Notes: generated by a model not told the origin, from the letters alone. DNA of 51,296 bases from Pseudomonas sp. RGM2987 (GCF_022952855.1 NZ_JALJDX010000187.1:1-51296), one strand, 5' to 3'. Positions 8,226-17,742 are shown, counted from the stretch's first letter. Translations and numbers: made by a program.

Positions 8226-8984
8226 TCAACCGCGGCCGGCAAAAGGCATGGCCGTGGCCATGACTGTCATGTTCAGGACGTTGGCTGACAACGGCAGCCC
8301 GGCGATGTAGCGCACCGCATCGGCGACGTGCTTGACGTCGACCATCGGCTCTACCGCGATGGTGCCGTTGGCCTGGCGCACGCCTTTGGTCATGCGCACC
8401 GACATTTCGGTGAGGGCGTTGCCGATGTCGATCTGGCTGCAAGCGATGTTGTATTCACGCCCGTCCAGGGCCAGGGATTTGGTCAGCCCCAGCACCGCGT
8501 GTTTGCTGGCGGTGTAGGCGCTGCTGAACGGTCGTGGCGTATGCGCGGAGATCGAGCCGTTATTGATGATGCGCCCGCCCTGGGGCTGTTGCCGACGCAT
8601 CAGGCCGAAGGCGCCACGGGCGCAGAGGAAAACCCCGTTGAGATTGGTGTCGATCACGTTGCGCCATTGCTCGAAGGTGAGTTCATCCAGCGGCACGGCG
8701 GGGGCATTGACCCCGGCGTTGTTGAACACCACGTCGAGGCGTCCATAGACTTCGGCGATGCTGGCGAACAGCGCATCGACACTGGCCGGATCGCGCACAT
8801 CGGTGGGCACCGCCAAGGCTTCGCGGCCCTGCCCGGTAGCCAACTCGACCAGCGCCTGCAACGGCTCAGGCCGGCGGCCGGCCAACACCAGGGTGTAGCC
8901 ATCTTCCATCAGACCCAGGGCCACGGCGCGACCTATCCCGCTGCCGGCACCGGTCACCAGTGCCACTTTCAATGTGTCGGACAT
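8226..8984 (-). CDS. SDR-family NAD(P)-dependent oxidoreductase
   Basis: A 252-residue classical short-chain dehydrogenase. The cofactor motif TGAGSGIG is at 11-18 and NNAG at 88-91. The catalytic triad is S144, Y157 and K161 (YTASK). AAGGA stands shortly before the ATG at 8984, and an upstream extension of the frame has no better start. Next to a FAH-family hydrolase it is a good candidate for oxidising a 2-keto-3-deoxy sugar acid at C4, the step before hydrolysis in the diketo-hydrolase pathways for L-fucose or L-rhamnose. That role is inference from context. Confidence 0.93.
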   Translation of the reverse strand: MSDTLKVALVTGAGSGIGRAVALGLMEDGYTLVLAGRRPEPLQALVELATGQGREALAVPTDVRDPASVDALFASIAEVYGRLDVVFNNAGVNAPAVPLDELTFEQWRNVIDTNLNGVFLCARGAFGLMRRQQPQGGRIINNGSISAHTPRPFSSAYTASKHAVLGLTKSLALDGREYNIACSQIDIGNALTEMSVRMTKGVRQANGTIAVEPMVDVKHVADAVRYIAGLPLSANVLNMTVMATAMPFAGRG

Positions 8985-9024
8985 GTTGTTTTCCTTCTTC
9001 AATTCAGTAAGTCCCGCGTCGGGT

Positions 9025-9717
9025 TCAAGGTCGTGGACCGACGCGCATTTCCAATTGGCCGATGCCGTCGATGCCTGCGGTGATGACATCTCCCGGCAAC
9101 AGCAGATCGACGCCCGCCGGGCTGCCGGTCATGATCAGGTCGCCGGCCCGCAGCGCCACCGATTGCGAGATACGGCTGATGATTTCGCTGACCGACCAGA
9201 TCTGGCTGTCGAGGCCGTCGCGCTGGCGCTCTTCGCCATTCACGTTCAACCACAACTCACCCTCGGGATGGCCGCCTCGCGAGACCGGCACGATGGGCGT
9301 CATCGGCGCGGCGCCGTCGAACACCTTGGCGCCCTCCCAGGGCAGGCCGTTGCGCTTGGCCAGGCGCTGGACATCACGTCGGGTCAGATCAAGGCCAGCC
9401 GCGTAGCCCCAGATGTAAGCCAGCGCCTGGCTTTCCGGAATGTTGGCGCCGCCCTCGCCGATGGCGACGACCAGCTCGACTTCATGAACGAACTCTTCGC
9501 TGACCGGCGGATACGCCACCTCCCCGACCGCGTCCACCACACAACTTGCCGGTTTCATGAAGAACACCGGTGGTTGTCGGGTCTGGCCCTGGGTGTCTGG
9601 CCATGGATAGTTGCGGCCGACGCAAAAGACCCGGCCGACGGGAAAACGCTGCTCGGTGCCGACTACGGGCAAGGTCACTGGCAGGTCCGGAGTAAAGACG
9701 TATTCGAGCATGTTCAT
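9025..9717 (-). CDS. Fumarylacetoacetate hydrolase (FAH) family protein
   Basis: A 230-residue enzyme of the FAH superfamily, metal-dependent hydrolases that cleave the C-C bond of acylpyruvates and 2,4-diketo acids. The FAH opening CVGRNY is present. The metal-binding carboxylates are in [15 protein letters not shown], and [15 protein letters not shown] with a GDVI turn closes the fold. The start may be the ATG at 9717 or the one two codons later, which has AGGA five bases ahead. In the same operon as the SDR, it would split the diketo acid into pyruvate and a smaller acid. It is a short-form FAH without the N-terminal domain of true fumarylacetoacetase. Confidence 0.92.
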   Translation of the reverse strand: MNMLEYVFTPDLPVTLPVVGTEQRFPVGRVFCVGRNYPWPDTQGQTRQPPVFFMKPASCVVDAVGEVAYPPVSEEFVHEVELVVAIGEGGANIPESQALAYIWGYAAGLDLTRRDVQRLAKRNGLPWEGAKVFDGAAPMTPIVPVSRGGHPEGELWLNVNGEERQRDGLDSQIWSVSEIISRISQSVALRAGDLIMTGSPAGVDLLLPGDVITAGIDGIGQLEMRVGPRP

Positions 9718-9828
9718 CCTGGTAAAAGTCCTGTTGGAAATATCAGCGTACGGCGGCAAGCCTGGGTGAAGTTGGAGGAATGCCGCCTCGTGTTGGATTA
9801 ATCCGCTTTTTTGTTCAGCTTCTCGTGC

Positions 9829-11178
9829 TCAGCGCACCTTGAGCTCAATGCGATACAGGCGACCCAGCAGCAACGAGTAGGACAAGGTGCCGATCAGCGC
9901 CACGCCACCGATGAACCAGAACGCCAAGGCGAACGAGCCAGTCTTGTGGACGATCGCGCCGATCACGATGGGCGTGACAATGCCGCCGATGTTCGCCGCC
10001 AGGCTGGTGACGCCGCCGGTCAAGCCGATCAGTTCCTTGGGCGCCACTTCCGACACCGCCGCCCAGGAGGACGAAGCGATGCCCTGGGCGAAAAATGCAA
10101 TGGTCAACACGGCGATGCAGATCGCGTTCGAGTCGGTGAAATTCACCAGGACGATGGACATGCCCAGCATCGACCCGACCACCAGCGGCAACTTGCGGGC
10201 GAAGGACAGCGAGTAGCCTCGGCGGATCAACAAGTCGGAAACGATCCCCGCCAGCAGGATGCCCACCGTCGCGCCCACGAACGGCATGACCGCGAAGATC
10301 CCGGCCTTGATGGTGGTCAGTTGGCGCTCTTCGATCAGGTAGGTGGGGAACCAGGTGAGGAAGAAATACAGCGCCGAGGTGCTGGCGAACTTGCCGATGC
10401 AAATCGCCCAGACCTGCCGATAGCTGAACAGCTCGGCGATCTGCCGCCAGTTGAACCGGGTGCGCTCCTGGCTGCTCTTGACCAGCCCGCCCCCGGCCTC
10501 GATGTATTTCAACTCTTCCTTGCTGACCTTCTTGCAGTTCATCGGGTCGCGATACAGGAACAGCCAGGCCACCCCGAAAACGATACCGAGCGCACCGGTG
10601 CTGTAGAACACATGGCGCCAGTCGTAGGTAGTCGCCAGCCAGAGCAGCGCACCGGTAAACAGCGCCGTGCCCAGGTATTGGCCGCAAACATAAATACTGC
10701 TGGCCATGCCCCGCTCCCGCGCCGGGAACCACACCGTGACCGCACGGCTGTTGGCCGGGAACGCCGGTGCTTCCATCGCACCCACCGCCAGCCGCAGCCC
10801 GAACAGCGACGCGAAGCCGGTGGCGAAGCCCTGGCATACGGTGACCGTCGACCAGCTGATCAGCGACACCCCATAGGTGAACCGGGAACCGAACCGGTCG
10901 GCGATGAACCCGGCGGGCACCAACGCGATGGCGTAGGTCCAGGCAAATGCGGAAAAGATCAGGCCCATTTCGATCTTGTCCAGACCCAGGTCCTTGGCCA
11001 GGAACGGCGCGGCAATCGAGATGTTTACCCGGTCGATATAGTTGATGATCGTCGCGATCAACAGCAGCGACAGCATGAACCAGCGCCGACGCGACGGCAG
11101 CCGCGCTGGCACTACCGCATCGAGGGCACCGGCAATCGCCGGTGCTGCGGTGGTCTGGGAGGTGTGGGAATTCGACAT
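9829..11178 (-). CDS. MFS transporter of the ACS (sugar acid/anion symporter) family
   Basis: A 449-residue inner-membrane carrier with twelve hydrophobic segments. The block INYIDRVNISIAAPFL in the first helix and the FSAFAWTYA segment are typical of the GudP/ExuT-like anion:cation symporters that import glucarate, galactonate and other sugar acids. GAGG precedes the ATG at 11178. Immediately upstream of that lies AACAATAA, a match to the CA motif (AAnAAnAA) bound by Hfq/Crc in catabolite repression. First gene of the operon, it likely brings in the substrate of the SDR, FAH and 2-hydroxyacid dehydrogenase. Confidence 0.93.
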   Translation of the reverse strand: MSNSHTSQTTAAPAIAGALDAVVPARLPSRRRWFMLSLLLIATIINYIDRVNISIAAPFLAKDLGLDKIEMGLIFSAFAWTYAIALVPAGFIADRFGSRFTYGVSLISWSTVTVCQGFATGFASLFGLRLAVGAMEAPAFPANSRAVTVWFPARERGMASSIYVCGQYLGTALFTGALLWLATTYDWRHVFYSTGALGIVFGVAWLFLYRDPMNCKKVSKEELKYIEAGGGLVKSSQERTRFNWRQIAELFSYRQVWAICIGKFASTSALYFFLTWFPTYLIEERQLTTIKAGIFAVMPFVGATVGILLAGIVSDLLIRRGYSLSFARKLPLVVGSMLGMSIVLVNFTDSNAICIAVLTIAFFAQGIASSSWAAVSEVAPKELIGLTGGVTSLAANIGGIVTPIVIGAIVHKTGSFALAFWFIGGVALIGTLSYSLLLGRLYRIELKVR

Positions 11179-11739
11179 GAAAAACCTCGTTATTGTTAGG
11201 GACGTCGAAATGTCTACGAGCAGCCGAAGCCATTGCCCTCGATGCCGGGGCAAAACATTTGCTACTGGAATGAGCGGCGCGAACGGCGCTGTCAGGCGTA
11301 GGAAAACGCCTTGCAACAGGGCCTGCCAAGGGAGCGGTCGGGAGGGTCAGCCACGAGCGGGAAAGGAATCATGATGTGCGCACCTTTGGATTGTTTTTGG
11401 GGTGGAGCCGGGTTGCGTGGCCCCACAGTGGTCGTACAACCCTCCAAAATCAACCAAGGCGTTAGATCATTTTTTCCCGTGAAAACAGTGAGGGAGAAAC
11501 CTGTCCAAAAAATTCTAAAGCGAGATTAATTCTTAGAGTTTTTTAAAACAAACATAACTTATTGTTTTTTATATAAATTTTTATTGAGTGGCTGCCAGCC
11601 TTTCTTGGACATGGCCCGTTGACCCACTGACAGAAGAAAATCCCACCGCCGGCCTGATCATCGTATAACCCCTTGATAATCGGCGAGATGCGCCGTCACA
11701 ATCCCGTCATCACCCTGCACCCACAGAGGATTCCAGGAG
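11179..11739. promoter_or_regulatory. Divergent promoter region between MFS operon and araC-type gene
   Basis: A 561-bp non-coding gap. It must hold the operon promoter (minus strand) and the regulator promoter (plus strand). A strongly AT-rich tract spans about 11505-11590, and a partly palindromic GTCGTACAAC sits at 11431-11440. A CA-motif AACAATAA lies on the minus strand at about 11189-11196. I could not assign convincing -35/-10 pairs. Short reading frames here have no ribosome site or recognisable content. Confidence 0.5.
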
Positions 11740-12672
11740 ATGTCATCACCGAGCCGCGTCCCCACCTACGTCATGCAGCAACGCAGCGAATTGACTGACT
11801 TCTACATCCGCGACAAAAAGGGTCGGCGCGCCGAAACCAGCCCCCATCGCCACGAGTACTTCCAGATCCAGATCAACCTCGGTGGCGATACTGTGCAACA
11901 CATCGGCAACGTCGAGCGTCCGTTTCCGCGAAACACCCTGGCTTTCATCCTGCCCCATCGGGTGCACGTGATCCCGCACCCGGCGGACAGCAATTTCATG
12001 GTGATCAACTTTTCCCAGACCTTCCTGTTGCCACACCTGCAGTGCGATCCGATGGACCTGGAAGAAGTCTCGATCCTGTTGGCACCGGAGCTGTCGCCGT
12101 TCCGCTTCCAGGAGCACCTGGACTTCATCCTGGGCGACGAGGATTTCAGCAAGGTCTGTGCCCTGATCGAACAGATGCGAGTGCTGGACGTGAATCGCCA
12201 GTTTGGCACCCGGGAAATGCTCAAGGGTTTGCTGCTGCAATTGATCGGCAGTGTCTGCGCCTTGTATGCCGAACCGCTCAAGCGGCTGGCCGAGGAAAAC
12301 GCCGCCGAGGTCAGCCGGCGCGATGCGCTGAGCCGGATGTCCGAATACTTGCGCAAGAACATCGCCGATCCCGACCTCAACCTGATCAAAGTAGCCGCCG
12401 CCACCTACCTGGCGCCAACCTACCTGACCCACTGGCTGCGCAAGGAAATCGGCAAGACCTTCACCGAACTGGTGCTCGAACGGCGGATGCATGCAGCGCG
12501 CAATTATCTGCTCAATGGGACGCGGCCCGTTGGTGAAGTTGCGAGGTTGTGCGGGTTTGCCGATGAGGCTTATTTTTCCCGGCGTTTTCGCCAGATCCAT
12601 GGACAGCCGCCGGGACAATTCAGGCGCCAGCAGCTTAATCCGGATACACCGCAGTCGCCGTTGAATACCTAG
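11740..12672 (+). CDS. AraC-family transcriptional regulator
   Basis: A 310-residue regulator. The N-terminal half is a cupin-like sensor domain with SPHRHEYFQIQIN at about 31-43. The C-terminal hundred residues are the double helix-turn-helix of AraC/XylS proteins, including VGEVARLCGFADEAYFSRRFRQIHGQPPGQFR. It is divergent from the MFS/FAH/SDR/dehydrogenase operon and is the likely substrate-responsive activator of it. Ribosome site: AGAGGA upstream of the ATG. Confidence 0.93.
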   Translation: MSSPSRVPTYVMQQRSELTDFYIRDKKGRRAETSPHRHEYFQIQINLGGDTVQHIGNVERPFPRNTLAFILPHRVHVIPHPADSNFMVINFSQTFLLPHLQCDPMDLEEVSILLAPELSPFRFQEHLDFILGDEDFSKVCALIEQMRVLDVNRQFGTREMLKGLLLQLIGSVCALYAEPLKRLAEENAAEVSRRDALSRMSEYLRKNIADPDLNLIKVAAATYLAPTYLTHWLRKEIGKTFTELVLERRMHAARNYLLNGTRPVGEVARLCGFADEAYFSRRFRQIHGQPPGQFRRQQLNPDTPQSPLNT

Positions 12673-12768
12673 CCAACGCGAAGGGGGGCTCTTCCAATGG
12701 CCTCTCGCACCTGCTGGCACAATGCTGCTAGCTGAGCTATACATCCCTCACTCCAGAGGGATCTAATA

Positions 12769-13995
12769 ATGAACAATACAGCGCTGGGACGGCTCTTACA
12801 TCCAATTCTCACCTGCTACATAAAACTCCGGAATTTTTTGTTTCTATCTATAGTCGTGGCTTTAGGAACAGCCTCTGAACAAGTGACGGCCTATGACATG
12901 AATCCCATTGATGTGGATTGCTGGGACTTGGCTGCCCTCTGCTCGTTGACAGAGCTAACGGCCGAGATGAAAAAGCCAGTACATGAAACCATGACACTTC
13001 TGGCCTACGATTATTACCTGAATCCTGAAAGGACCCAGGGAGGGAAAGCCGACACATCGGCTGAGGATCCCAGGAAACGCGGCGTCCTCAGAGATCTGGT
13101 CCTTGGCAGCGAGTGGAATGACGACCCGGACTCGCTGCTAAGGCAGAACGTAGTGCGAGCCAAGCAATGGTATGCATTATTCAAGGACGCTCAAGTCCAG
13201 GCACAGTGCGTCCATGACAACAGTCAGAAGATGTGCGAAGGCGTAAAAATTACAGACACTCCGATGATGTTATACAGGAGTCATTTCGGAGACTTTCAGT
13301 TCCTCCATGCAATGGCTTCACATCAATCGGAAACTGCCCAAGAGACAAAAGACAAGATGATGGAGTGGGCCAGGTTCGCTTATACCCTCTCGATTTCCAG
13401 CAACAGCCTCGGTAAAGAAACGATTGATGGACCGATAGTCTCGTCATTCTCCAATGTATCCTCTCTTTTGAAGCGGCAGGGCTGGACCGTCGGTGCTCTT
13501 TTCGATCCGGTGCCTGGCGGCGAGTGGATACGGTCCTTCGGAATGACGGGTTTAGGTCGCTACCAGCCATCAGGTGTTCCCAGGGCGCAGGTTCAGTATA
13601 AAAAGAACATCCAGCCATCCAGCATCAAACACATAGCGCTTGGCTCACTGCTTCACATGATTCAGGACTCCTACTCGGACGCGCACACAGAGCGACAAGG
13701 AGGCTGTAATCCTCTGAGTAAAGAGCGTGCCAAAATAATTTCATTTCGCGATTATGTATTTCAACTCAGCACGGATCACGCTATCGCCGATGGGCACCCC
13801 GAATGGTTGAAGCATGGTGACCTCGGGAAAAACAATCCGCTTTGGGCCTCCGCAAAAATAATCCAATTTTCATTCAGAAAAGCTCCTTGGGAGGGCGAAG
13901 TAGAGGACTTCCTGAGCAACGAAATTTTCCCTCTGGCATTCCCGGAAAAACTGCCGACCACGGGTGATCCTGAGTGTTACTTGGGAACCGGTTAG
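12769..13995 (+). CDS. Exported zinc-dependent phospholipase C-like protein (putative)
   Basis: A 408-residue protein with an N-terminal hydrophobic export segment (about residues 22-36, FLFLSIVVALGTA). Its histidine/aspartate pattern suits the zinc-dependent phospholipase C / S1-P1 nuclease fold: KPVHET (H72), HFGDFQFLH (H172, D175, H180) and LLHMIQDSYSDAH (H296, D300, H306). Most cysteines of the mature part fall in pairs, consistent with disulfides outside the cytoplasm. AGAGGG stands eight bases before the ATG. Base composition is visibly less GC-rich than the flanks, suggesting acquisition. The next gene starts 44 bases later and is also exported, so the two probably work together. The substrate is unknown, and the family call is by motif spacing only. 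Confidence 0.6.
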   Translation: MNNTALGRLLHPILTCYIKLRNFLFLSIVVALGTASEQVTAYDMNPIDVDCWDLAALCSLTELTAEMKKPVHETMTLLAYDYYLNPERTQGGKADTSAEDPRKRGVLRDLVLGSEWNDDPDSLLRQNVVRAKQWYALFKDAQVQAQCVHDNSQKMCEGVKITDTPMMLYRSHFGDFQFLHAMASHQSETAQETKDKMMEWARFAYTLSISSNSLGKETIDGPIVSSFSNVSSLLKRQGWTVGALFDPVPGGEWIRSFGMTGLGRYQPSGVPRAQVQYKKNIQPSSIKHIALGSLLHMIQDSYSDAHTERQGGCNPLSKERAKIISFRDYVFQLSTDHAIADGHPEWLKHGDLGKNNPLWASAKIIQFSFRKAPWEGEVEDFLSNEIFPLAFPEKLPTTGDPECYLGTG

Positions 13996-14039
13996 ATCTG
14001 CGCAGCGCTACCTGGACAACAAGGAAAAAGGGGATACAC

Positions 14040-15116
14040 ATGAAAACATATATCGCTTCACTGGTCCTGACTGCCCTGATCGGTTCGCCTGCATACGCGC
14101 AAGGGTTATCCGGCGCGATTCTACCCTGTAAGAAAGATGAAGTCTTAATTCAAACCATCGGCGCCGATATAGCTACCGCAGTAGTGCGCACACTGGTCGG
14201 AACAGCCATAGATACTGCAGTGGCGTATTTGGACGATCCAAAGGTTTCCAATTATGAAGTTATCGTTCCGGTCGACGACGCAGACAGCCTGACTGACGGT
14301 ACAAAATGTATCTTCATCAGTTCAGAACGAATAACACCTGATGGCAGGATCAAGGGGAACTCGCTGTATGAAAGCTCCTCTCTCGCGAATGTTGACCTGT
14401 TCATAAAATTTCAGATTTCAAAATCGAGCACGCCTAGTGCATCGGGCACCCACCCATTACGGGCCGGGATCTTGGCGTGGCAATATAAAAATTTTCTGAG
14501 CGATAATTGCCCTTTTCTTCGCCAATGTTCGAAGCGTGACATTGTCATGAAGCTGGGCTTCATGCTGCCTACCTCCAGTGCCAACAATACTACTCATACA
14601 TCGGAGCCGTTCGGTTTTACGATTTTGAACGCAACGGCGCAAGAGGTACAAAAAGCAGTTCAGCTCGAAAAGGGGGGCGTAGTCACGCTGCCTTGGACCA
14701 CCTCGAGCGAGCTGAAAGGCCCGATCAACGTCCGTTTCGAACTCATCGAAACCTCGCAACCGAACGCCTTTACCAAAGCTCTGGCGGCAGCGGTCAAGGC
14801 ACAGAAGGGAGCCATCCAGGACACTGTGGAAAACAAAATCAAAGGACTTTCGGATCAAGTAGCCGCTACCGCCGCCCAACCCAGAGTAACCGAAGCCGCC
14901 AAGGCCTTCGATAATTACAAAACGGCATACGATGTCGCGCTGGCAACCAAGGCCGCCTATCACATCGCCGATGCCAATCAGCAGAAAATACTCGCTGTCC
15001 AATACGAAATCCAACGCCGGTCCGTAAAACTCGCGGAGACGTTGGGAAAGGCCGCCTTCAAACTAGCTGACCTGGATTGGCCATCAGGCGGACTCGGAGA
15101 TCTTCCAGCACTTTAA
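14040..15116 (+). CDS. Exported protein of unknown function, partner of the PLC-like gene
   Basis: A 358-residue protein with a clear signal peptide (MKTYIASLVLTALIGSPAYA, cleavage after residue 20). The mature part has four cysteines (C30, C90 and two in NCPFLRQC). There is a middle region that reads as beta-rich, and a C-terminal third (about 255-340) of long amphipathic helices rich in alanine, lysine and glutamine. I recognise no family. GGGGA lies five bases before the ATG, preferred over an earlier in-frame start that overlaps the upstream gene. It shares the lower GC of the upstream gene and follows it by 44 bases. A chaperone, inhibitor or targeting subunit for that enzyme is a guess. 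Confidence 0.7.
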   Translation: MKTYIASLVLTALIGSPAYAQGLSGAILPCKKDEVLIQTIGADIATAVVRTLVGTAIDTAVAYLDDPKVSNYEVIVPVDDADSLTDGTKCIFISSERITPDGRIKGNSLYESSSLANVDLFIKFQISKSSTPSASGTHPLRAGILAWQYKNFLSDNCPFLRQCSKRDIVMKLGFMLPTSSANNTTHTSEPFGFTILNATAQEVQKAVQLEKGGVVTLPWTTSSELKGPINVRFELIETSQPNAFTKALAAAVKAQKGAIQDTVENKIKGLSDQVAATAAQPRVTEAAKAFDNYKTAYDVALATKAAYHIADANQQKILAVQYEIQRRSVKLAETLGKAAFKLADLDWPSGGLGDLPAL

Positions 15117-15258
15117 TCACGGTGTTCTACAAGCTACGTTGATGACCTTCCAAACCACATTCGAATGCAGCACGGATCAACATAACGAGGCAGATGCCAA
15201 TCGAACCCCTCGCAATGCCATAGGTCTGTGCTGTATGTCTTGTTTGGAGTGCTAGTCA

Positions 15259-16074
15259 ATGTCACCCCACCAGAGCCTCGTCCTGCTTGCACGGGGCGGT
15301 TACGCCGCCCGAGGCGTCATTTACCTGATCATTGGCCTCTTTGCTTTGCTGGCGGCCCGCGATTCCAGCAAGCCGAAAGACAGCCACAGCAGCCTGGAGC
15401 TGCTGCTCAGCCAACCGTTCGGGCATGCCCTGGTTGGACTGGTGGTGGCCGGGCTACTGGCCTTCGCCGGGTGGCGTGTCTTGCAGGCCACCCGAGATGT
15501 GGACCATCACGGCAAAGAACTCAAGGGGCTGGTGATTCGCGCAGGTTTGCTGGCGAGCGGTTTGATCAACGGCGCACTGGCGTTCTTTGCATTGAGCCTG
15601 CTCATCAGCGGCCTGAAAAGCTCCGGCGGCTCGGGCGGTGGGCAGACTCAAGACCTGCTGGCGCGCCTGCTGTCCTGGGATCACTCGAACCTGCTGCTCT
15701 ATCTCATCGCCCTGGTTCCTTTCGGCGTGGGGATCGCACACATCATCAAAGGCTGGAAAGCCACCTTCGAGAAATACTTCGAGGCCGACGAGGACGTCAT
15801 GCGCTACGTGCGCCCGGTCTCCCGGTTCGGTCTCATTGCCCGCGGCGTGGTCTTCATCGAAATCGCCGTGCTGCTGACGGTCAGTGGCTCAGCCTATAAA
15901 GCCATGGACCCGCCCGGCCTGAAAGACGCCCTCGATGCGCTGCAGAATCTGCCGGCGGGCGGCGTGGTGTTGATGCTGATGGCGTTGGGGCTGATCGCGT
16001 TTTCCGTGTACAGCTTCGCCGAGGCCGCCTGGCGCAGAATAAACATGGACATCCCGGGAGTGCCAGGGACGTAA
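15259..16074 (+). CDS. DUF1206 membrane protein
   Basis: A 271-residue inner-membrane protein with six predicted helices arranged as three two-helix repeats. Each repeat opens with a motif like LARGGYAARGVIYLIIG (10-26) or ISRFGLIARGVVFIEIA-type sequence, the mark of DUF1206. The function of the family is unknown. It stands alone between the lower-GC exported pair and the convergent UV endonuclease gene. Confidence 0.88.
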   Translation: MSPHQSLVLLARGGYAARGVIYLIIGLFALLAARDSSKPKDSHSSLELLLSQPFGHALVGLVVAGLLAFAGWRVLQATRDVDHHGKELKGLVIRAGLLASGLINGALAFFALSLLISGLKSSGGSGGGQTQDLLARLLSWDHSNLLLYLIALVPFGVGIAHIIKGWKATFEKYFEADEDVMRYVRPVSRFGLIARGVVFIEIAVLLTVSGSAYKAMDPPGLKDALDALQNLPAGGVVLMLMALGLIAFSVYSFAEAAWRRINMDIPGVPGT

Positions 16075-16134
16075 CCGTGGCACGTTTCGGGTAGAACTGC
16101 CCCCACGGCTTTTACACGGACTGACGATTGCCGC

Positions 16135-17172
16135 TCACGTGAGGTGGCGACTGGCGGCGACAAACTGGTCATAGAACGCCAGCGCGGCCAGGTTCTTGTC
16201 CTTGGCCTCGAGCATGATGTCGAAACGGTCCAGAAACAGCAGCGCGTACTCGTTGGTCCAACGATTCCACATTTGTGAACTGTGGCCATACAGATCGCGC
16301 TTGGAGACCACCTTAAGCAAGGCGTCCATTTCCAGGGGCTGGTCGGCGTCGAACCCCAACGCTTGCAGGCGCTCTGGCGGTTGTGAGTAGTGCATGGTGG
16401 GCCGGACCCCGCGCCAACTCTCAAGGATGCGTTCGATCCGTGGCGAGTCGGGCGCAATATAGTCGCCCTCGTTGATCCAGCAGTGGTGAATATCCAGCAC
16501 CACGGGCGCGAGGTCTGCCAGTTGCAGGCAGTCATCCACGCCATAGGTTTTTTCCTCGTTCTCAAAAGTAATGCAATTACGCGTCACTTCCGAAAGCTGC
16601 GGCCAGATTGAACGGATCCCCTCGCCGCCCAAGCGCCCGGCGATATGTACGTTGCATTTGAAATCCTGAAAGCGCCGGCCGAAGCCCATCATTCTGATCA
16701 TGTCGGCGTGGTATTCGAACTCGGCAATACTGTTTTCCACCACTGCCGGCTTATCCGAACCCAGTACGCAGTATTGACCCGGATGAAACGACAACCGGAC
16801 GTCCGCCGAACGCGCCAAGTCGCCAATCGCGGCGAAGCGATCCTCCAGTTGTTGCCGGACCACTGGATCCTGATAGAACCCACGCACTTTGGGATGACTA
16901 TAGAACGGCAGCAAATCGCTGCTCAATCGCAACATGCGCAGGGTAGGCGGGAGATCGGCAACATAGGCGATCAAGCGCAACTGGGCGTCGAGGTTGTGCG
17001 TGACAATCTCATTCAACTTATCGCCGGCAACGTGCGGCGCCACACTGTCCATCCAGCGCAACGTGGTAGTACGAGGGTTGAACGGTCCCTCGATCACTTT
17101 CAGTTCGCTGATGGAAAGGCCTCGCTCGGGATGCCGGTATTGGCAAGCGAAGCCGATTCGGGGATGCGTCAT
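16135..17172 (-). CDS. uvsE: UV damage endonuclease UvsE/UVDE
   Basis: A 345-residue TIM-barrel endonuclease that nicks DNA 5' of UV photoproducts and starts alternative excision repair. Family landmarks in order are RIGFACQYRH at the N-terminus, the block RLSFHPGQYCVLGS, NVHIAGRLGG, TFENEEKTYGVDDC, VLDIHHCWINEGD and HYSQ. These hold the metal-binding histidines and acidic residues. The length is normal. AGGA lies six bases before the ATG. No convincing LexA box is directly upstream. The DUF2059-like gene ends about 90 bases before it on the same strand. Confidence 0.94.
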   Translation of the reverse strand: MTHPRIGFACQYRHPERGLSISELKVIEGPFNPRTTTLRWMDSVAPHVAGDKLNEIVTHNLDAQLRLIAYVADLPPTLRMLRLSSDLLPFYSHPKVRGFYQDPVVRQQLEDRFAAIGDLARSADVRLSFHPGQYCVLGSDKPAVVENSIAEFEYHADMIRMMGFGRRFQDFKCNVHIAGRLGGEGIRSIWPQLSEVTRNCITFENEEKTYGVDDCLQLADLAPVVLDIHHCWINEGDYIAPDSPRIERILESWRGVRPTMHYSQPPERLQALGFDADQPLEMDALLKVVSKRDLYGHSSQMWNRWTNEYALLFLDRFDIMLEAKDKNLAALAFYDQFVAASRHLT

Positions 17173-17259
17173 GGGAGGTCCTGGCCGTGATGGGATATGG
17201 GAGATAGACCCCAGGGGCGGCCAGTCGTCCCTTCGCGTCAGGGACTGCTCGTTATTGAG

Positions 17260-17742
17260 TCAGCTGTCTGTTCTGGCAGTCTGGGACAACGTCTCTTTCA
17301 GCGCCTCGGAAACCAACGCCACCAGAATAGGCCCGGCATTTTTTTGCATGTAGCCCCCCACTTCCGCTTGCCGTTCCTTCACCTTGGGTGCGTATTTCGA
17401 GCGACGCCCTTCAGAGGCCAGGGATGCCAGTTCCTCTTCGGAAAACGATCTTTCATAGGCTCGTGCCAGGCTCTCATCCCACTTGGGCTGGTACTTTGGC
17501 AACAGCGCATTGATTTCGTCAGAGACGGCGCTGTTGGCACTGGCATTGCCCACCTTTGCGGCAATCGCGGCATAGGTAGCGGTGCCCTTTGCCGCCAAAA
17601 GCGCAAGGGACGCAAGTTTTTTACCCAAGTGTGCCTGGGTTACCAATGTACGAGCATCATCAAGCGGCGACGCGTCGGCCAGACCGAGGCTGGAAAACGC
17701 GATAAGCGTGGTGAATGCGACGACGGACGAAATCCTTTTCAT
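17260..17742 (-). CDS. Exported DUF2059-like protein
   Basis: A 160-residue protein with a signal peptide (MKRISSVVAFTTLIAFSSLG, likely cut near LADA). The mature part is helical. The stretch LARAYERSFSEEELASLASE followed by a KY-P-KVKER segment resembles the DUF2059 family of small periplasmic proteins of unknown role. The ribosome site is weak. Confidence 0.7.
   Translation of the reverse strand: MKRISSVVAFTTLIAFSSLGLADASPLDDARTLVTQAHLGKKLASLALLAAKGTATYAAIAAKVGNASANSAVSDEINALLPKYQPKWDESLARAYERSFSEEELASLASEGRRSKYAPKVKERQAEVGGYMQKNAGPILVALVSEALKETLSQTARTDS

Noticed and set aside
9811..11329. Long frames on both strands over the MFS transporter
   Set aside because: Arg/Gly/Asp-rich translations without motifs, opposite or out of phase with an intact twelve-helix carrier.
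17264..17279. LexA-like CTGT-N8-GCAG box before the UV endonuclease gene
   Set aside because: It lies inside the end of the preceding gene, has one mismatch, and its spacer is not AT-rich as in LexA sites.
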